Below are positions 12,781 through 36,740 of a DNA stretch of 64,000 nt, piece by piece; the stretch's first letter is position 1; the number at the start of each line of letters is the position of its first letter. A program made the translations under genes and the position numbers. The stretch comes from Atriophallophorus winterbourni. Lineage: Eukaryota; Platyhelminthes; Trematoda; Plagiorchiida; Microphallidae. The stretch is from contig JACCGJ010000195.1 in NCBI GenBank assembly GCA_013407085.1, positions 1 through 64,000 of the forward strand, read 5' to 3'. The notes beneath the pieces were generated by a model that did not search any database, had not been told where the DNA came from, and saw nothing but the letters and a program-made list of their open reading frames with translations.

Positions 12781-14530
12781 TCCGGCTTTCGATATGGCAT
12801 TATATAGCAAATATGTTACTATTGTTGATTAGAACTATCGCGATGTTCAAAATTATTGACTTTCAACGAATAGGAAAGACAATAATTTGTTAAGCCTCCA
12901 AATATTTTACACTTCAAATGTTTTTCTCCATGTAGATATTCCATGACAAATCGGTCTTGTGTGAACTGATTCTCAATATTTCAGTATGCTCATTAGGAGT
13001 GTAGGCGACAATGTGATACCAAGAAGAAAAAAGAGGCACATAAATGTAATCTTGCATTGCAGAAAGCTCATCGATCGTTATTTCATTGAATTTTAAAATA
13101 GGATTAAACCTGAAGCTGTGCAGGCCAGTACATGGAGTAAAACAGAAAACATCATAAACTTCGCTGTAGAATTGGCCTTTATTAAGTGGCTAACAATTGA
13201 TGTAAATATAAACATTAAACATAATGATGTTGATCATAATCCGGCAAATGTTTTAATGATGGATCTTGACATAAGTGATTTCGAATATCTTGCTAATATT
13301 TTATTGCCGAGTCATAATTCAAGAGCTATACGAAGCACTTTATTATTGCTTGTGCTATTTTAAATTAGTGTGGCTAAACACGGGTATTCTGCTACTAAGT
13401 TTGAGTTACGAAGATGTAAACTGCGCATTTGTTCACAAAAAAAGAGCAAACAAATCTTTTTTATCAACAGATTTCCACACTGCTGGTGTTCAATTTCTGA
13501 GAGCAAAAATAACACATTAGCGAATAAAGTTATTTTCATTGTTTATAAAAGGCGAGACAACTTTATATGGAGAAAGCATATATTTATAACGTGAAAAATT
13601 AAGTTATGATATCATTCTCACTTAAATTCTGCTTCAAACCTAGTCAGAGCACGAAAGAAGCTGCTATTTCGGAAAATAAAACAAATTTCAAATGTTTAGA
13701 ACGTTACGAATTTTAATGTCACAGAATAAATGCTTTTTGATTTTTCGACTAAAAATACTGTCAATAATTGGGAAGTTCATCCAAAATCTGTCATCTCATG
13801 TGTTTAAAGGAATAAAGATTTGAAATAATATACAATGTGTTTGTGGTGCAATCATCTTTCTTATATGCAGTGCTGCACTTCAAATATTGAAATTAATGTG
13901 AGGGTTGGTATTGAGTGTAGAATTACATGTTGACCTTTTTGCCGCAACACTGATACACACACGAGTTTCGGATGAATGACTGGTAATGTAAACGTCATTA
14001 TGTCGATGTGAGTTTTCAACATATAAAATTATAAAAATGAGTTATGCTTGTTGCATAAAAACAAACGATGACACTTCATTTATAACAAAATTATTAAACC
14101 TTGTGGAATGCTGGTACTATATTTGATTAGCGAGAATTCATAAGCAAATATATGCATAAAATTTACACATTAGTAGGTTTTACATAACCTCGCCATTTGA
14201 TTGATATCCTGATATAATATTAACAAATATCGCTGTTTAGTGTCGTTTTATAGTCAGTACTAGAATCTGATATAAAGTTATGTGAGTAAACAGATTTAAC
14301 GTTACTAAAATGCAACTAATTGTATACAACTTAAGTCATTGTATAGAACATACTTTTCAAAATCTCTTTAAGTGTAATATTGCAATGTTGAAAAAAAGCT
14401 CTTTCACTGCTCAATACGCTTCAGACCTCGAAAGGTAATCTTCCTCTGCTGTATAGAAGGCAGTGTTCCCCGTTTTAAGCCGTATTACATTCTGTTCATT
14501 TACATAGTCCAGCCGTTGACATAACCATCA
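12781..14530. other. AT-rich spacer, no gene recognised
   Basis: Only short open frames (81, 81 and 74 codons around 13118-13594) without motifs, in AT-rich sequence. No repeat or RNA gene is seen. Confidence 0.5.
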
Positions 14531-14534
14531 TTCT

Positions 14535-14900
14535 AATAAACGTCCTTTATTTTACGGTGGATAGCATTTCCAAAACAACTGACAAGTATTTGCCAAGTGC
14601 ATGCTCTCCTGTTGTTGCAGCAAAGACAGTTTTCAAATGGGCATTCCAAATGTTCGCTATCCTGGTTTTGAAGTTGTACTTCGCAGCAAAACTCTGCGTT
14701 CTTCTCTTGTGAAGCTTCATGTCGTGCCCTTTCGTTTCGGCATTTGTTGCGTGCGTGAGATATATAAACAGCTCATTGCCATACCGTCCCAGCAATATCC
14801 GATTTGTCATCAGCCAATCATATTCGATTCAGCGATACTTCAGAGAGAACAATTCGAGTTTGGTTCGATGCTTTTCATACCTTGAAGTTTTTATTCCAAG
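14535..14900 (-). pseudogene. non-LTR ORF2 C-terminal fragment
   Basis: The minus-strand frame (87 codons, 14810-14547) contains GHDMKLHKRRTQSFAAKYNF and TRIANIWNAHLKTVF. This is the conserved C-terminal block (hydrophilic K-x-R segment, then F-x-x-R-x-x-x-x-W-N-x-L-P) of CR1-like ORF2 proteins, with LP mutated. It is 5'-truncated, as usual for non-LTR insertions. Confidence 0.65.
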
Positions 14901-15228
14901 AGCGATCTTTGTAGCAGTGCGTCTTATTTGCTCAACGCATTGCACTTTCCTGTAATTAGTGTTTAAACAGCTAAAAGTCAAGACTCAAAAATGGGTCTAA
15001 TGTGCACGTCGTATAACACCTTGAAAGCATCAGCTGTTATAAGAAAAAAACGGACTACAAATTCCTCGCAATATTAGAATGATCAAAACTTGAATGAAGT
15101 AATACATGTTGATATAATGGATCACACAAAATGCAAAGCGTCAGTAACAACTAATGGTGAATCAAAGCAAGCAATTATGATGTAGTCAGCTTCAGGGATC
15201 ATAAACTGAAATGGGTTGATAATGAACG

Positions 15229-15450
15229 TCACCTGGGTACAATTGCGACACGGACGTTCAATCCAAGGAAGATACTAACAGAAAATCTGTTGCCGCAAAC
15301 CGCGCATAGTAGGCTATTAGTCGGTCGTTCTCGGCAATTAATCCACAAATGTTTTGCATTCTTTGTTCCACAAACGTTAGACCATTTTTGGAATATGGTT
15401 TTCTGCAACCTATGAACAACTAAAAGACAACGTGACCAGCTGGAAAAGTG
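15229..15450 (-). pseudogene. possible decayed C2H2 zinc-finger fragment
   Basis: The minus frame includes KHLWINCRERPTNSLLCAVC followed by GNRFSVSIFLGLNVRVAI. The pattern H-L-x-I-x-x-x-E-R-P linker, C-A-V-C-G-x-R-F-S, then a L...V-R-V end with both His residues lost looks like a degraded zinc-finger array. It is short, no upstream start is supported, and it is unrelated to the finger gene at 42785-45553. The resemblance could be fortuitous. Confidence 0.3.
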
Positions 15451-15900
15451 CAACGGCGGGAGACGGAAAGATTAATGGGATTGAAATCAATTCCTTATGT
15501 GGAGAGAGTTCAACGACTCAACCTCATGTCGCTCAGTATTCGGTGTGTGTTGCTAACTAGTCGCATATTAATGGGAGCCTATGTTGACGAGCTGCGCGAG
15601 TTTTTCGTCGGGGCTCAGAAACCCGTGGTCATTCTCTAAAGCTTTAAAAGTGAAGAACACTACGCCTCAAACAAGGATTAACGCTCACAACAAGAATAGA
15701 TACCTTTTGAAATGCGCTTCCAGAAGAGGTTATTGCAGCAACATCTGAAACCGAATTCAAGCAACTAGTGGATAAAGTACTGTTAGTAGCCAGGGGGAAG
15801 CTGAACAACTCTGGACGGGATTTCTCCAACTGAAATTCTCCTAGAATATGATGCTGATATAAAGAGATGCGTCTTAAAAGGATTTGACCATCTGTCGTCT
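15448..15900 (+). pseudogene. non-LTR ORF2 C-terminal fragment
   Basis: The plus frame begins YVERVQRLNLMSLSIRCVLL and continues in a second frame with LPEEVIAATSETEFKQLVDK and LLVARGKLNNSGRDFSN before a stop near 15830. The order (R-x-x-x-L-x-L-x-x-L-x-x-R-R-x, then the N-A-L-P-E-E-V block) is the C-terminus of CR1-like ORF2. A GAAGAAGAAG-type simple tail near 15910-15935 may be its 3' microsatellite. Confidence 0.6.
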
Positions 15901-15939
15901 ATCAAGACGAAGAGGAAGAATTAGAAGAAGAAAAAATTA

Positions 15940-17442
15940 TGCTTCGCTTTCGAAATATTGAACAAACGAAAAGGTTTCTTCCATATAAGAGAACCGCATT
16001 TCCACAAAACCACACACTTTTTCAAGAAAATGTGATTTGTGTTCGAAATTCTTTCTCATTTGTTTTTTAAGTTTGTAAGTCAAACGGTTTTAGCGCAACT
16101 TTGAACACTAACTGCTGTTTCCGTTTTAGGCGCGAATCCTCGTGGACGTCTATATACTAGATTGATTTTGTAGTATTGTTTTCAAAATTGTTTCATGTAA
16201 ATACTTAATGTTTTAGTTAGTAATAATAAATTATTCGCGATTTTCTGCTTTCAGTATTGTGTTTGCTTGTTAAAGTGGCCATTTGTTTTTTTCGTTATCC
16301 ATGAGTAATCACCTTACATTATTAGTTTATCCATTCTGAGTCGAATTTTTTAGGTTCTATGAATTTATTTTTGGTGTCAAATTTCATCTTCAGAGACAGC
16401 ATTACACCGGCAGCGTGTACCAAAAACTTAACTGCCGTTCAATAATGGAAAAGTAAAATCATAAAAGATAAGCAAGAATGGGACTTATATAGCTTCGGAT
16501 TCAATTGAAGAGTAAGCACAATTAAAATGGGATTATTTGCCTACACCTCGAATGGAACAGACATTTAATCAAGTTTAAGTGAAGGAGTAGAGCGATGTTA
16601 GCACAACAGCTTCCTTGCGGTTTTCACTGTCATGCGAAGTAAAGCATCCACCTTTTAAACGTTTAGTAGTTTTAGCCTTACATAACCCATGAGTTACGAG
16701 CCCGCATGCAGATTTTGACTGATGTATGCAGGCGGGTTAGCAATATTCTAGCGTTACTTCATTAAATTTTCGATCCATTGTAAACACATCCTGTGGTTAT
16801 TTGAAGCTATGTGCTTCTTTTACCATAAATATACTATTGAACTATTGAAATTTGACTATCAGACGAGTGGGTCAATGTAGTTTTAGAAAGTGGCCGCACA
16901 ATATCGTGAATGCCTGCAGGCATTATATCATAAACGGCCAGGTTTCCAGATTTTAACTACTGTCTTAAGATAAGCAGTGTCGAAATAATTGATGTCAAAG
17001 CTTAAAACGCATAAGTGATACGGTATTTGACATCAAATATTCAATGAAACCACTCCATTTTCTCGCTCGTTCGCACAATGATATTTAACCTCAACGTTCT
17101 ATATTCCAGTGATTTATTAATTGCGCTTACACACACAAGCTTTTCATATAAAAAATAGTAATCATTTTTCGATCTGGTTCCCGTTATATGGCATATTTGA
17201 CTCTGCAAATTAACTTGATGTGCAACCATGCAATACTTTCGCACTTTGCGTGTAACCGTGCTATATTTCATTGATACAGGTAAGGAGATGCATGCAAAAT
17301 CATACTGGAGCCTCAGTACGATTTTTATTTTTTGTCTGTACAGGATTGGTAAACACGACACTTCTGGTCATTGACTTTTTTGATTGATCTGATTGATCCA
17401 GTTTATAATTTCCTACATGCTAAATTGATTTGCCACCAATAG
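15940..17442. other. no gene recognised
   Basis: AT-rich. A short stretch at 16440-16600 resembles sequence following the non-LTR fragment near 37300 and may be a retroelement 3' untranslated region. The 106-codon minus frame at 17041-17361 has no motif. Confidence 0.45.
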
Positions 17443-17611
17443 TGTGTTGCATGCGAATACACGCTGTAGTCTCACTGCCATTGTTATTTTCCTTTCCCAT
17501 ATTTGTCTAGTCCTGGGCAACCTGAGAGTATATTAGCCCACGTGCAGTCTATGACTGTGCGGCACTTTGCCTGGATCAGACATGTGATTCCATACATACA
17601 TACATACATAT
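17443..17611 (+). repeat. SINE-like repeat, copy 1 (full-length type)
   Basis: About 165 bp ending in a (CATA)n tail. Shared core blocks with seven other places in the window include CCTGGGCAACCTGA, TAGCCCACGTGCAGTC and GCACTTTGCCTGGATCAG, preceded by a pyrimidine-rich left part (CACTGCCATTGTTATTTTCC). Several short self-complementary stretches (for example CAGTCTATGACTG, CCTGGATCAGG) suggest a structured RNA. I see no clear Pol III A and B boxes. Confidence 0.75.
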
Positions 17612-18229
17612 TTTCATCATAACAGATCTGTTACATGTTTCTGCCATAAACTTGGATTTAAGTTTGCATTTTAATTTTGCGTATTGAAGATTTTTAAAAT
17701 CTGTATTAACCTCTGACTAAACCTGGTACTATTTTAACATAAATTTCGACGTCAATGTGTCGTTAAACTCCGGCTTATATTTTAAGTATTTTTATGTAAT
17801 TTATTTGTGACGCAATACGATTATTGAGGCTAATCAATGTATACACTCGTAAACTTTTAAGAAGCTACTTGGTATTCTTGCACTGTCAGCCTGTTTAATC
17901 ATATTGGCACATAATTATTGAAATAAACAAGTTTAGTCTGTAAAATTAAAATATGTACTTCTAAGATGGACACCTTATTTTTATCTGTCATGATCTACTT
18001 CTGGTTTCATGTTTTCGCACTCATCATGTTGCTTGTTATGCATTGGGTAAAATACATCTTTTTTTAACATAAAATTATCTATTAGTTGCAGTTAAGCATT
18101 TCCGATTGTTGTATACCTTTGGTTTTTTTGTCTTTATAATATTTCCATTCAATTCAATTTTAAATGGTCTAAAAAAGCATATAGCTTGCAAAAACCACAG
18201 AATATATGGGAATTACGAATAACATGGGT

Positions 18230-18339
18230 AGTAAAAAGGATTTATTTGCTTACTAACAGTTCAGGAATCAAGTAAAAATCCATAGGACAGAAAACGTTTT
18301 CAAAGTTCAAAGCTTTTATGGTGTAAAATATATAAGTTC
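18230..18339 (-). mobile_element. 3' end of the non-LTR element interrupted by the LTR insertion
   Basis: If the LTR element and one copy of its AATGT duplication are removed, the minus-strand ORF ending at 20662 runs on in frame here for a few codons (E-L-I-Y-F-T-P-stop). This is followed by a short 3' untranslated region ending near an AAATAAATCC motif. The 5' part is at 20662-20950. Confidence 0.65.
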
Positions 18340-18344
18340 AATGT
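18340..18344. repeat. target-site duplication AATGT (left)
   Basis: AATGT directly before the left LTR. The identical AATGT follows the right LTR at 20657-20661. Five-bp duplications are normal for Ty3/Gypsy integrases. Confidence 0.9.
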
Positions 18345-18507
18345 TGTAACGTTCTTTATACGATCCGAATTAAGTAGAAAAGGAAGACGGGTTTGAGTGG
18401 AGTAAGCAACGCTTTACTATTCTAAAAATGAGCGTACAACAGCTGAAATGCAAACAAGATGTTTTAGTCAACGGTATATAGAACGTATACAACAAACAAT
18501 CATGACA
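18345..18507 (-). repeat. 3' LTR (163 bp)
   Basis: Aligns end to end with 20494-20656 with four substitutions by my count. One of them changes CTAAGAAT to CTAAAAAT in the segment complementary to the putative primer site, which stays perfect in the 5' LTR. Confidence 0.9.
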
Positions 18508-18568
18508 TTCACCCGGGCTTTGAAATGGAAGACAATCTTTCGTGCTGGATGAGGTCAACTCAGAAAAA

Positions 18569-18700
18569 TCAAGCTTCTCGAGTTCTCAAATTGTAAGGAC
18601 GGATGCGTTGTTGTTGTTCCAAAATTTGAGGGTAACACAGAGAGTCAATTTCGGTGGGGGGTACACATAATGGGTCATCTAGATCAGGATTGGCATTACT
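18569..18700 (-). pseudogene. pol-like C-terminal tail downstream of the captured cDNA
   Basis: In a frame different from the SR-protein frame, the minus strand reads an open stretch ending ...EQQQRIRPYNLRTREA and a TGA at 18571-18569. The basic R-P-x-N-L-R-x-R ending followed by stop and LTR resembles the C-terminus of Gypsy Pol. I read it as retroelement sequence resumed after a second template switch, with the junction near 18685-18710. The exact junction cannot be fixed without the parental sequences. Confidence 0.5.
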
Positions 18701-19152
18701 GGCGGATAAGCACCGTAGGGAAATCCTGCAGCCATCGCATTCGCAATATCTGGGTAGAACATATTTCCTTGATCGTAAGGATAGCGAGAACCTTCATATG
18801 GAGGCGAATACCTTCCTCCTCGTCTTGGTGAAGCGTAGCGACGCGATGGACCACGAGCGACTGAACGTGAACCACGAAAGCTTGAACCTTTGCCAGAACG
18901 ATCCATCCTTGCAAATTCTACACGCACTCGCGAGCCGCATAAGTTAAGCCCGTCTAACGCTCGTACTGCTTTTTCCGCGTCTGTCGATTTTACATATTGC
19001 GCAAATGCAAAACCGGGAGGGTTTCGAGCAATCCATACGTCGTCAACGTCGCCGTATTTTGAAAGCTCATGCATGAGATCATCTTTTGTGACGGTATCCA
19101 GCAAACCGCCAATGTAAACTTTCTTCACCCTAGAAGGGTTCGATGACGCCAT
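18679..19152 (-). CDS. captured, intronless SRSF3/SRSF7-type splicing-factor coding region
   Basis: 157 codons from ATG 19152-19150 to TAG 18681-18679. One RRM: RNP2 VYIGGL at residues 12-17, then DVWIARNPPGFAFAQY, which contains RNP1 and closely matches the W-x-A-R-N-P-P-G-F-A-F signature of SRSF3/SRSF7. After LDGLNLCGSRVRVEFARM comes a short R/S/G/Y-rich tail (GSRSVARGPSRRYASPRRGG). SR proteins of this class bind pre-mRNA and promote splice-site recognition and mRNA export. The tail is poor in RS dipeptides and ends in a hydrophobic Y/P-rich stretch, so the RS domain may be truncated by the 3' junction. It is in frame with upstream Gag-protease but keeps its own start codon, so either fusion or internal initiation is possible. 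Confidence 0.85.
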   Translation of the reverse strand: MASSNPSRVKKVYIGGLLDTVTKDDLMHELSKYGDVDDVWIARNPPGFAFAQYVKSTDAEKAVRALDGLNLCGSRVRVEFARMDRSGKGSSFRGSRSVARGPSRRYASPRRGGRYSPPYEGSRYPYDQGNMFYPDIANAMAAGFPYGAYPPVMPILI

Positions 19153-20493
19153 CTTTTGTAATTGTTTAATTTTAGTGGCGATAAAAACTTCATCATCTGG
19201 GGTATGATGTCGAGACTTTGTAGCGATCGGTTTACAGTCAGGTGCGAGATTTGAAAACAAGGCGGATGATGTCAGTTGAGCCGCTGTCACTCCGCATAGA
19301 GCGAGCGTACCCTGGGTGCCACCAAACGAAATTTCAATTTTGTCATGCAGGCCCAAAAAATCATGTCCGAGAAGTACATCGGTACAAAGACCAGGGAGCA
19401 CTGATATTCTGAAGCGGTTGTATGATATACCGTTGTACTGGATATCAACGTAACAAAAACCACATGTCTCACATGAAAGTGACGTAGAAGCCATGGTAAC
19501 CGAAGATTTATCAGGATGTACGATCCAGCCATTTGCTTTTACAGCTGATTGTGATATATAACTGGAAGAACTTCCGGTGTCAAATAGGGCATGGAGGCGG
19601 ACTTTGTTAACAGTTATTAACGCGGATGCGCGAGACAAGTAGACCAATGACGGTGCTGAAATTGTTGTAGAAAGTAAAGGACTGAATGTACAGTTTGAGA
19701 TTTGTGTAGATTGTTTCGATCTGCATACACGTTGAAAATGACCCCGTTTGCCGCAAAGATTACAAATAGCTTCGCGCGCCGGACATTTAGAACGAGGATG
19801 TTTTGTCCGACCACAGAAATAGCAACTTTGAGTAGACAGTGCTGAAAAATTAACCTCCTTATCGCAAGCATCAGATCGTGGTGATAACTTAGATACACTT
19901 TCAGAATGATTCGGAGCAGTTGAGCATGAAAACGACTGATTGTTTCCATATGATTGTGACTGCTTGTGTGCCAGTTCAAGCGATCTTGCGAGTTGATGTG
20001 TTTCGTCCAAGGAAAGATCGTTATGAGCCAAGAGTTTTTCGCGGATAGGATGGGACAAAATCCCGTTTATTATGGCGTCACGAACACATTCATTGTGATA
20101 TTCAGCCGCAGTGACTGCTTTGAATTCGCAGTCTTTAGCTAAAGACTTTAGCTTTTGAACAAACTGGTCAACGTCTTGTCCATTTTCTTGTTTACATGTT
20201 TGCAAGAGGTATCGTGCATAGATAATATTACTAGGACGAACATATATTTGGCGTAGAGTATTGACTGCAGAGTGATAATCCTTGCAGTCCGCGACATAGT
20301 CATAAACCAATGGATCCAAAAAATGTATGAGAGTTTCCAATTTATCGAGCTTGTCAGAATCCACTGAATTGAGGTACGTGTTAAAAGTCCGGAACCAGTG
20401 ATTCCAGCGTTTAGTGGCGTCTGGAGAGTTTGGATCAGCATCGAAAAATCTTGGACGCAGAGTTGATTCAATTGTATTCTTAGAATAGTAAAT
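18679..20493 (-). CDS. chimeric Gag-retropepsin-RRM (SRSF3/7-like) fusion polyprotein
   Basis: One frame stays open from the 5' LTR to the stop at 18679. There is no in-frame ATG before about codon 43; the frame passes through L-R-P-R-F-F-D-A-D-P, a Gag-like start, then GTG at 20364. Numbering from that GTG: Gag to about residue 175; CCHC knuckles at 181-194 and 201-214 (both C-x2-C-x4-H-x4-C); retropepsin with DTGSS at 262-266 and a later VLLGHDFLG; the start of RT (PIATKSRHHTPDDEVFIATK); then, from residue 405, MASSNPSRVKKVYIGGL, the Met and RRM of an SR protein. Gag packages RNA, retropepsin cleaves the polyprotein, and the RRM binds RNA. Whether the RRM moiety is released by proteolysis is unknown. 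No stops or frameshifts are present, unlike the other retroelements in the window. Confidence 0.85.
   Translation of the reverse strand: MYYSKNTIESTLRPRFFDADPNSPDATKRWNHWFRTFNTYLNSVDSDKLDKLETLIHFLDPLVYDYVADCKDYHSAVNTLRQIYVRPSNIIYARYLLQTCKQENGQDVDQFVQKLKSLAKDCEFKAVTAAEYHNECVRDAIINGILSHPIREKLLAHNDLSLDETHQLARSLELAHKQSQSYGNNQSFSCSTAPNHSESVSKLSPRSDACDKEVNFSALSTQSCYFCGRTKHPRSKCPAREAICNLCGKRGHFQRVCRSKQSTQISNCTFSPLLSTTISAPSLVYLSRASALITVNKVRLHALFDTGSSSSYISQSAVKANGWIVHPDKSSVTMASTSLSCETCGFCYVDIQYNGISYNRFRISVLPGLCTDVLLGHDFLGLHDKIEISFGGTQGTLALCGVTAAQLTSSALFSNLAPDCKPIATKSRHHTPDDEVFIATKIKQLQKMASSNPSRVKKVYIGGLLDTVTKDDLMHELSKYGDVDDVWIARNPPGFAFAQYVKSTDAEKAVRALDGLNLCGSRVRVEFARMDRSGKGSSFRGSRSVARGPSRRYASPRRGGRYSPPYEGSRYPYDQGNMFYPDIANAMAAGFPYGAYPPVMPILI
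20476..20492 (-). promoter_or_regulatory. putative self-priming primer-binding site
   Basis: One base inside the 5' LTR edge (20494) is a 17-nt sequence, minus strand TTTACTATTCTAAGAAT. It is the perfect reverse complement of 20562-20578 within the same LTR. No tRNA-type site starting TGG is seen next to the LTR. In Tf1/sushi elements the transcript 5' end folds onto an adjacent site in this way to prime reverse transcription. The LTR segment is preceded by an initiator-like TCATTCT and, about 48 nt upstream, a CTATATA box. Confidence 0.6.
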
Positions 20494-20656
20494 TGTAACG
20501 TTCTTTATACGATCCGAATTAAGTAGAAAAGGAAGACGGGTTTGAGTGGAGTAAGCAACGCTTTACTATTCTAAGAATGAGCGTACAATAGCTGAAATGC
20601 AAACAAGATGTGTTAGTCAACGGTATATAGAAAGTATACAACAAACAATCATGACA
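20494..20656 (-). repeat. 5' LTR (163 bp)
   Basis: In element sense it starts TGTCATGATTG and ends AACGTTACA. It contains CTATATA at about position 28-34, a TTTGCATTTCAG acceptor-like stretch near 54-65, and the segment complementary to the primer site at 79-95. No canonical AATAAA is present. Confidence 0.9.
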
Positions 20657-20661
20657 AATGT
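20657..20661. repeat. target-site duplication AATGT (right)
   Basis: Identical to 18340-18344 and directly adjacent to the right LTR. Confidence 0.9.
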
Positions 20662-20950
20662 TTGGATTGTTCGACATGAAATTTTCCAAATTCGATTTGA
20701 ATATATCCAAGTTGGGTGAATGTGCAACATTACAGGGTAGGGAGTTCCAGGTAAAGCATACACGTACAGAATTAAAATTCCTTCGACTGTTTAGTCTCGA
20801 GTTGGGAATAAGTACTGTATAGTCGTGACTCCGGCTGGTTCTGGGTGGTATTCGTTTGAATAGTTTCTTTAGAGGATGGTTGGGGGTATGCAGTAACTGT
20901 TCTACATTTTTTTTATTTTCCTGAACGCACATGTTAGTTAACAATATCAT
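20662..20950 (-). pseudogene. non-LTR ORF2 C-terminus, disrupted by the LTR insertion
   Basis: The minus frame from 20950 reads a C-terminal ORF2 region: SRSHDYTVLIPNSRLNSRRN, then FNSVRVCFTWNSLPCNVAHS and LDIFKSNLENFMSNNPNI. F-x-x-R-V-x-x-x-W-N-S-L-P is the standard CR1-like C-terminal block. The protein frame continues across the insertion at 18339. The fragment lies just upstream of the GOT1 5' end, so GOT1 regulatory sequence is compressed against transposon DNA. Confidence 0.75.
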
Positions 20951-21010
20951 AAATCTTTCATCACCCTTTTACCAAACATAAAAGCATAACATTCTCAACG
21001 TGTTTTTTGA

Positions 21011-21015
21011 TTTAG
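21011..21015 (+). promoter_or_regulatory. candidate 3' splice acceptor upstream of the GOT1 start codon
   Basis: TGTTTTTTGATTTAG ends at 21015, 29 nt before the ATG. It could accept a spliced leader, since flatworms trans-splice a subset of mRNAs, or a 5' untranslated exon. Sequence alone cannot decide. Confidence 0.35.
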
Positions 21016-21044
21016 CATCATCAATTTGAAATTGTTTGTTAACG

Positions 21045-35844
<14,800 letters not shown>

Positions 35845-36599
35845 CTATGGCATCCACCTTCCAGACGACAAAATTTTTAAACTCTTCCTTATTTTAATAG
35901 ACTATTTTCGGTACTGAACTTTTTGACGCATCACCTTTCTTTCTTTACGCATGGGCTTTTCATTGACACTTAGTTTGTGTGATACTCTCTTGGCTACTAA
36001 ATGCAATCTTGATCTGGGATCAATGTTTTGGTTTATTCACGTTGCTTTCCGGTATACTGTTGCTTTCGTTGCAATCGCGAACTGGTTTCGGCGAGTTAAT
36101 AGTGGAGGGAAGTTCATCTTAATTATTTTCTGGAAATAGTTTTGAAGGGAATTTTTATGAATCCGATTACCATTCGTATCCTTAGAATCTATGCAACGGT
36201 TGATGATTAAGCTAAACATTCTAAAGACGGTTTCGTTAAAATTACCGCTATCAAATACAGTTGTGCATTGTGGAACTAAGTCACTCAAACACATTAGTAT
36301 ACTGGATAGTTTCGTGCTGTTGACTTTTCCGCTTCCGTTAGTATTGACGCGCTCTTTGTTTTCTGATCAAATTTAGATTTAATTATCAAACTATGTCAAG
36401 AACTATCGTTCTCTTGATAAACCATCTATCATTCAAACAGTCGTTTGTCAATTATGTGAAAGTAATTTCAATGGTGTAATCAATAGAAGGCCTTTGCTAT
36501 GTATAGGCGGTTTGGGCCAATAGATTTCTCTGACCACAACTAAATATAAACGTCATTCCCCATCTTTTAGGATATTAATTTTCCATGGCTGTATGGCAG

Positions 36600-36740
36600 T
36601 TAAGCATTCCGTACACACTACCATTAATAATTCCTTTCTCGGATCTGTCTAGGCACGAGCAACTTCACAGTATTTTAACCTACGTGCAGTCTCTGATTGT
36701 TCGGTACTTTGCGTGGATCAGGCTTGTGCTTTCATATCAT
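36600..36740 (+). repeat. SINE-like repeat, copy 5
   Basis: A diverged copy: TTCCTTTCTCGGATCTGTCT, then AGGCACGAGCAACTTCACAG and GCGTGGATCAGGCTTGTGCT, with a short CATATCATAC tail. Confidence 0.65.

Larger units (their letters stand above)
18345..20656 (-). mobile_element. 2.3-kb non-autonomous LTR retrotransposon carrying a captured SR-protein cDNA
   Basis: Two 163-bp LTRs in direct orientation, TG...CA ends and a perfect 5-bp target duplication define the exact borders. In element sense (minus strand) the order is: 5' LTR (20656-20494), a self-complementary primer-like site, Gag, two CCHC knuckles, retropepsin, the first residues of RT, an intronless SRSF3/7-type RRM coding region, a pol-like C-terminal tail, 3' LTR (18507-18345). 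RT, RNase H and integrase are replaced by the host-derived cDNA, so mobilisation needs enzymes in trans. The long open frame and about 97.5% LTR identity point to a young copy. It sits in the C-terminal codons of a non-LTR element and 388 bp upstream of the GOT1 start codon, divergently oriented. Confidence 0.9.

Noticed and set aside
18508..18533. polypurine tract before the 3' LTR
   Set aside because: Element-sense AAAGCCCGGGTGAA is only partly purine. I could not call a convincing tract, so it is not listed as a feature.
18654..18947. 97-codon open frame on the plus strand
   Set aside because: It lies antisense to the SR-protein coding region. Its codons are the shadow of the R/S/G-rich minus frame and no motif is present.
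20562..20578. interpretation of the LTR/leader complement as a transcription terminator hairpin
   Set aside because: Its position one base from the LTR edge and the absence of a tRNA primer site fit primer function better. No T-run follows in element sense.
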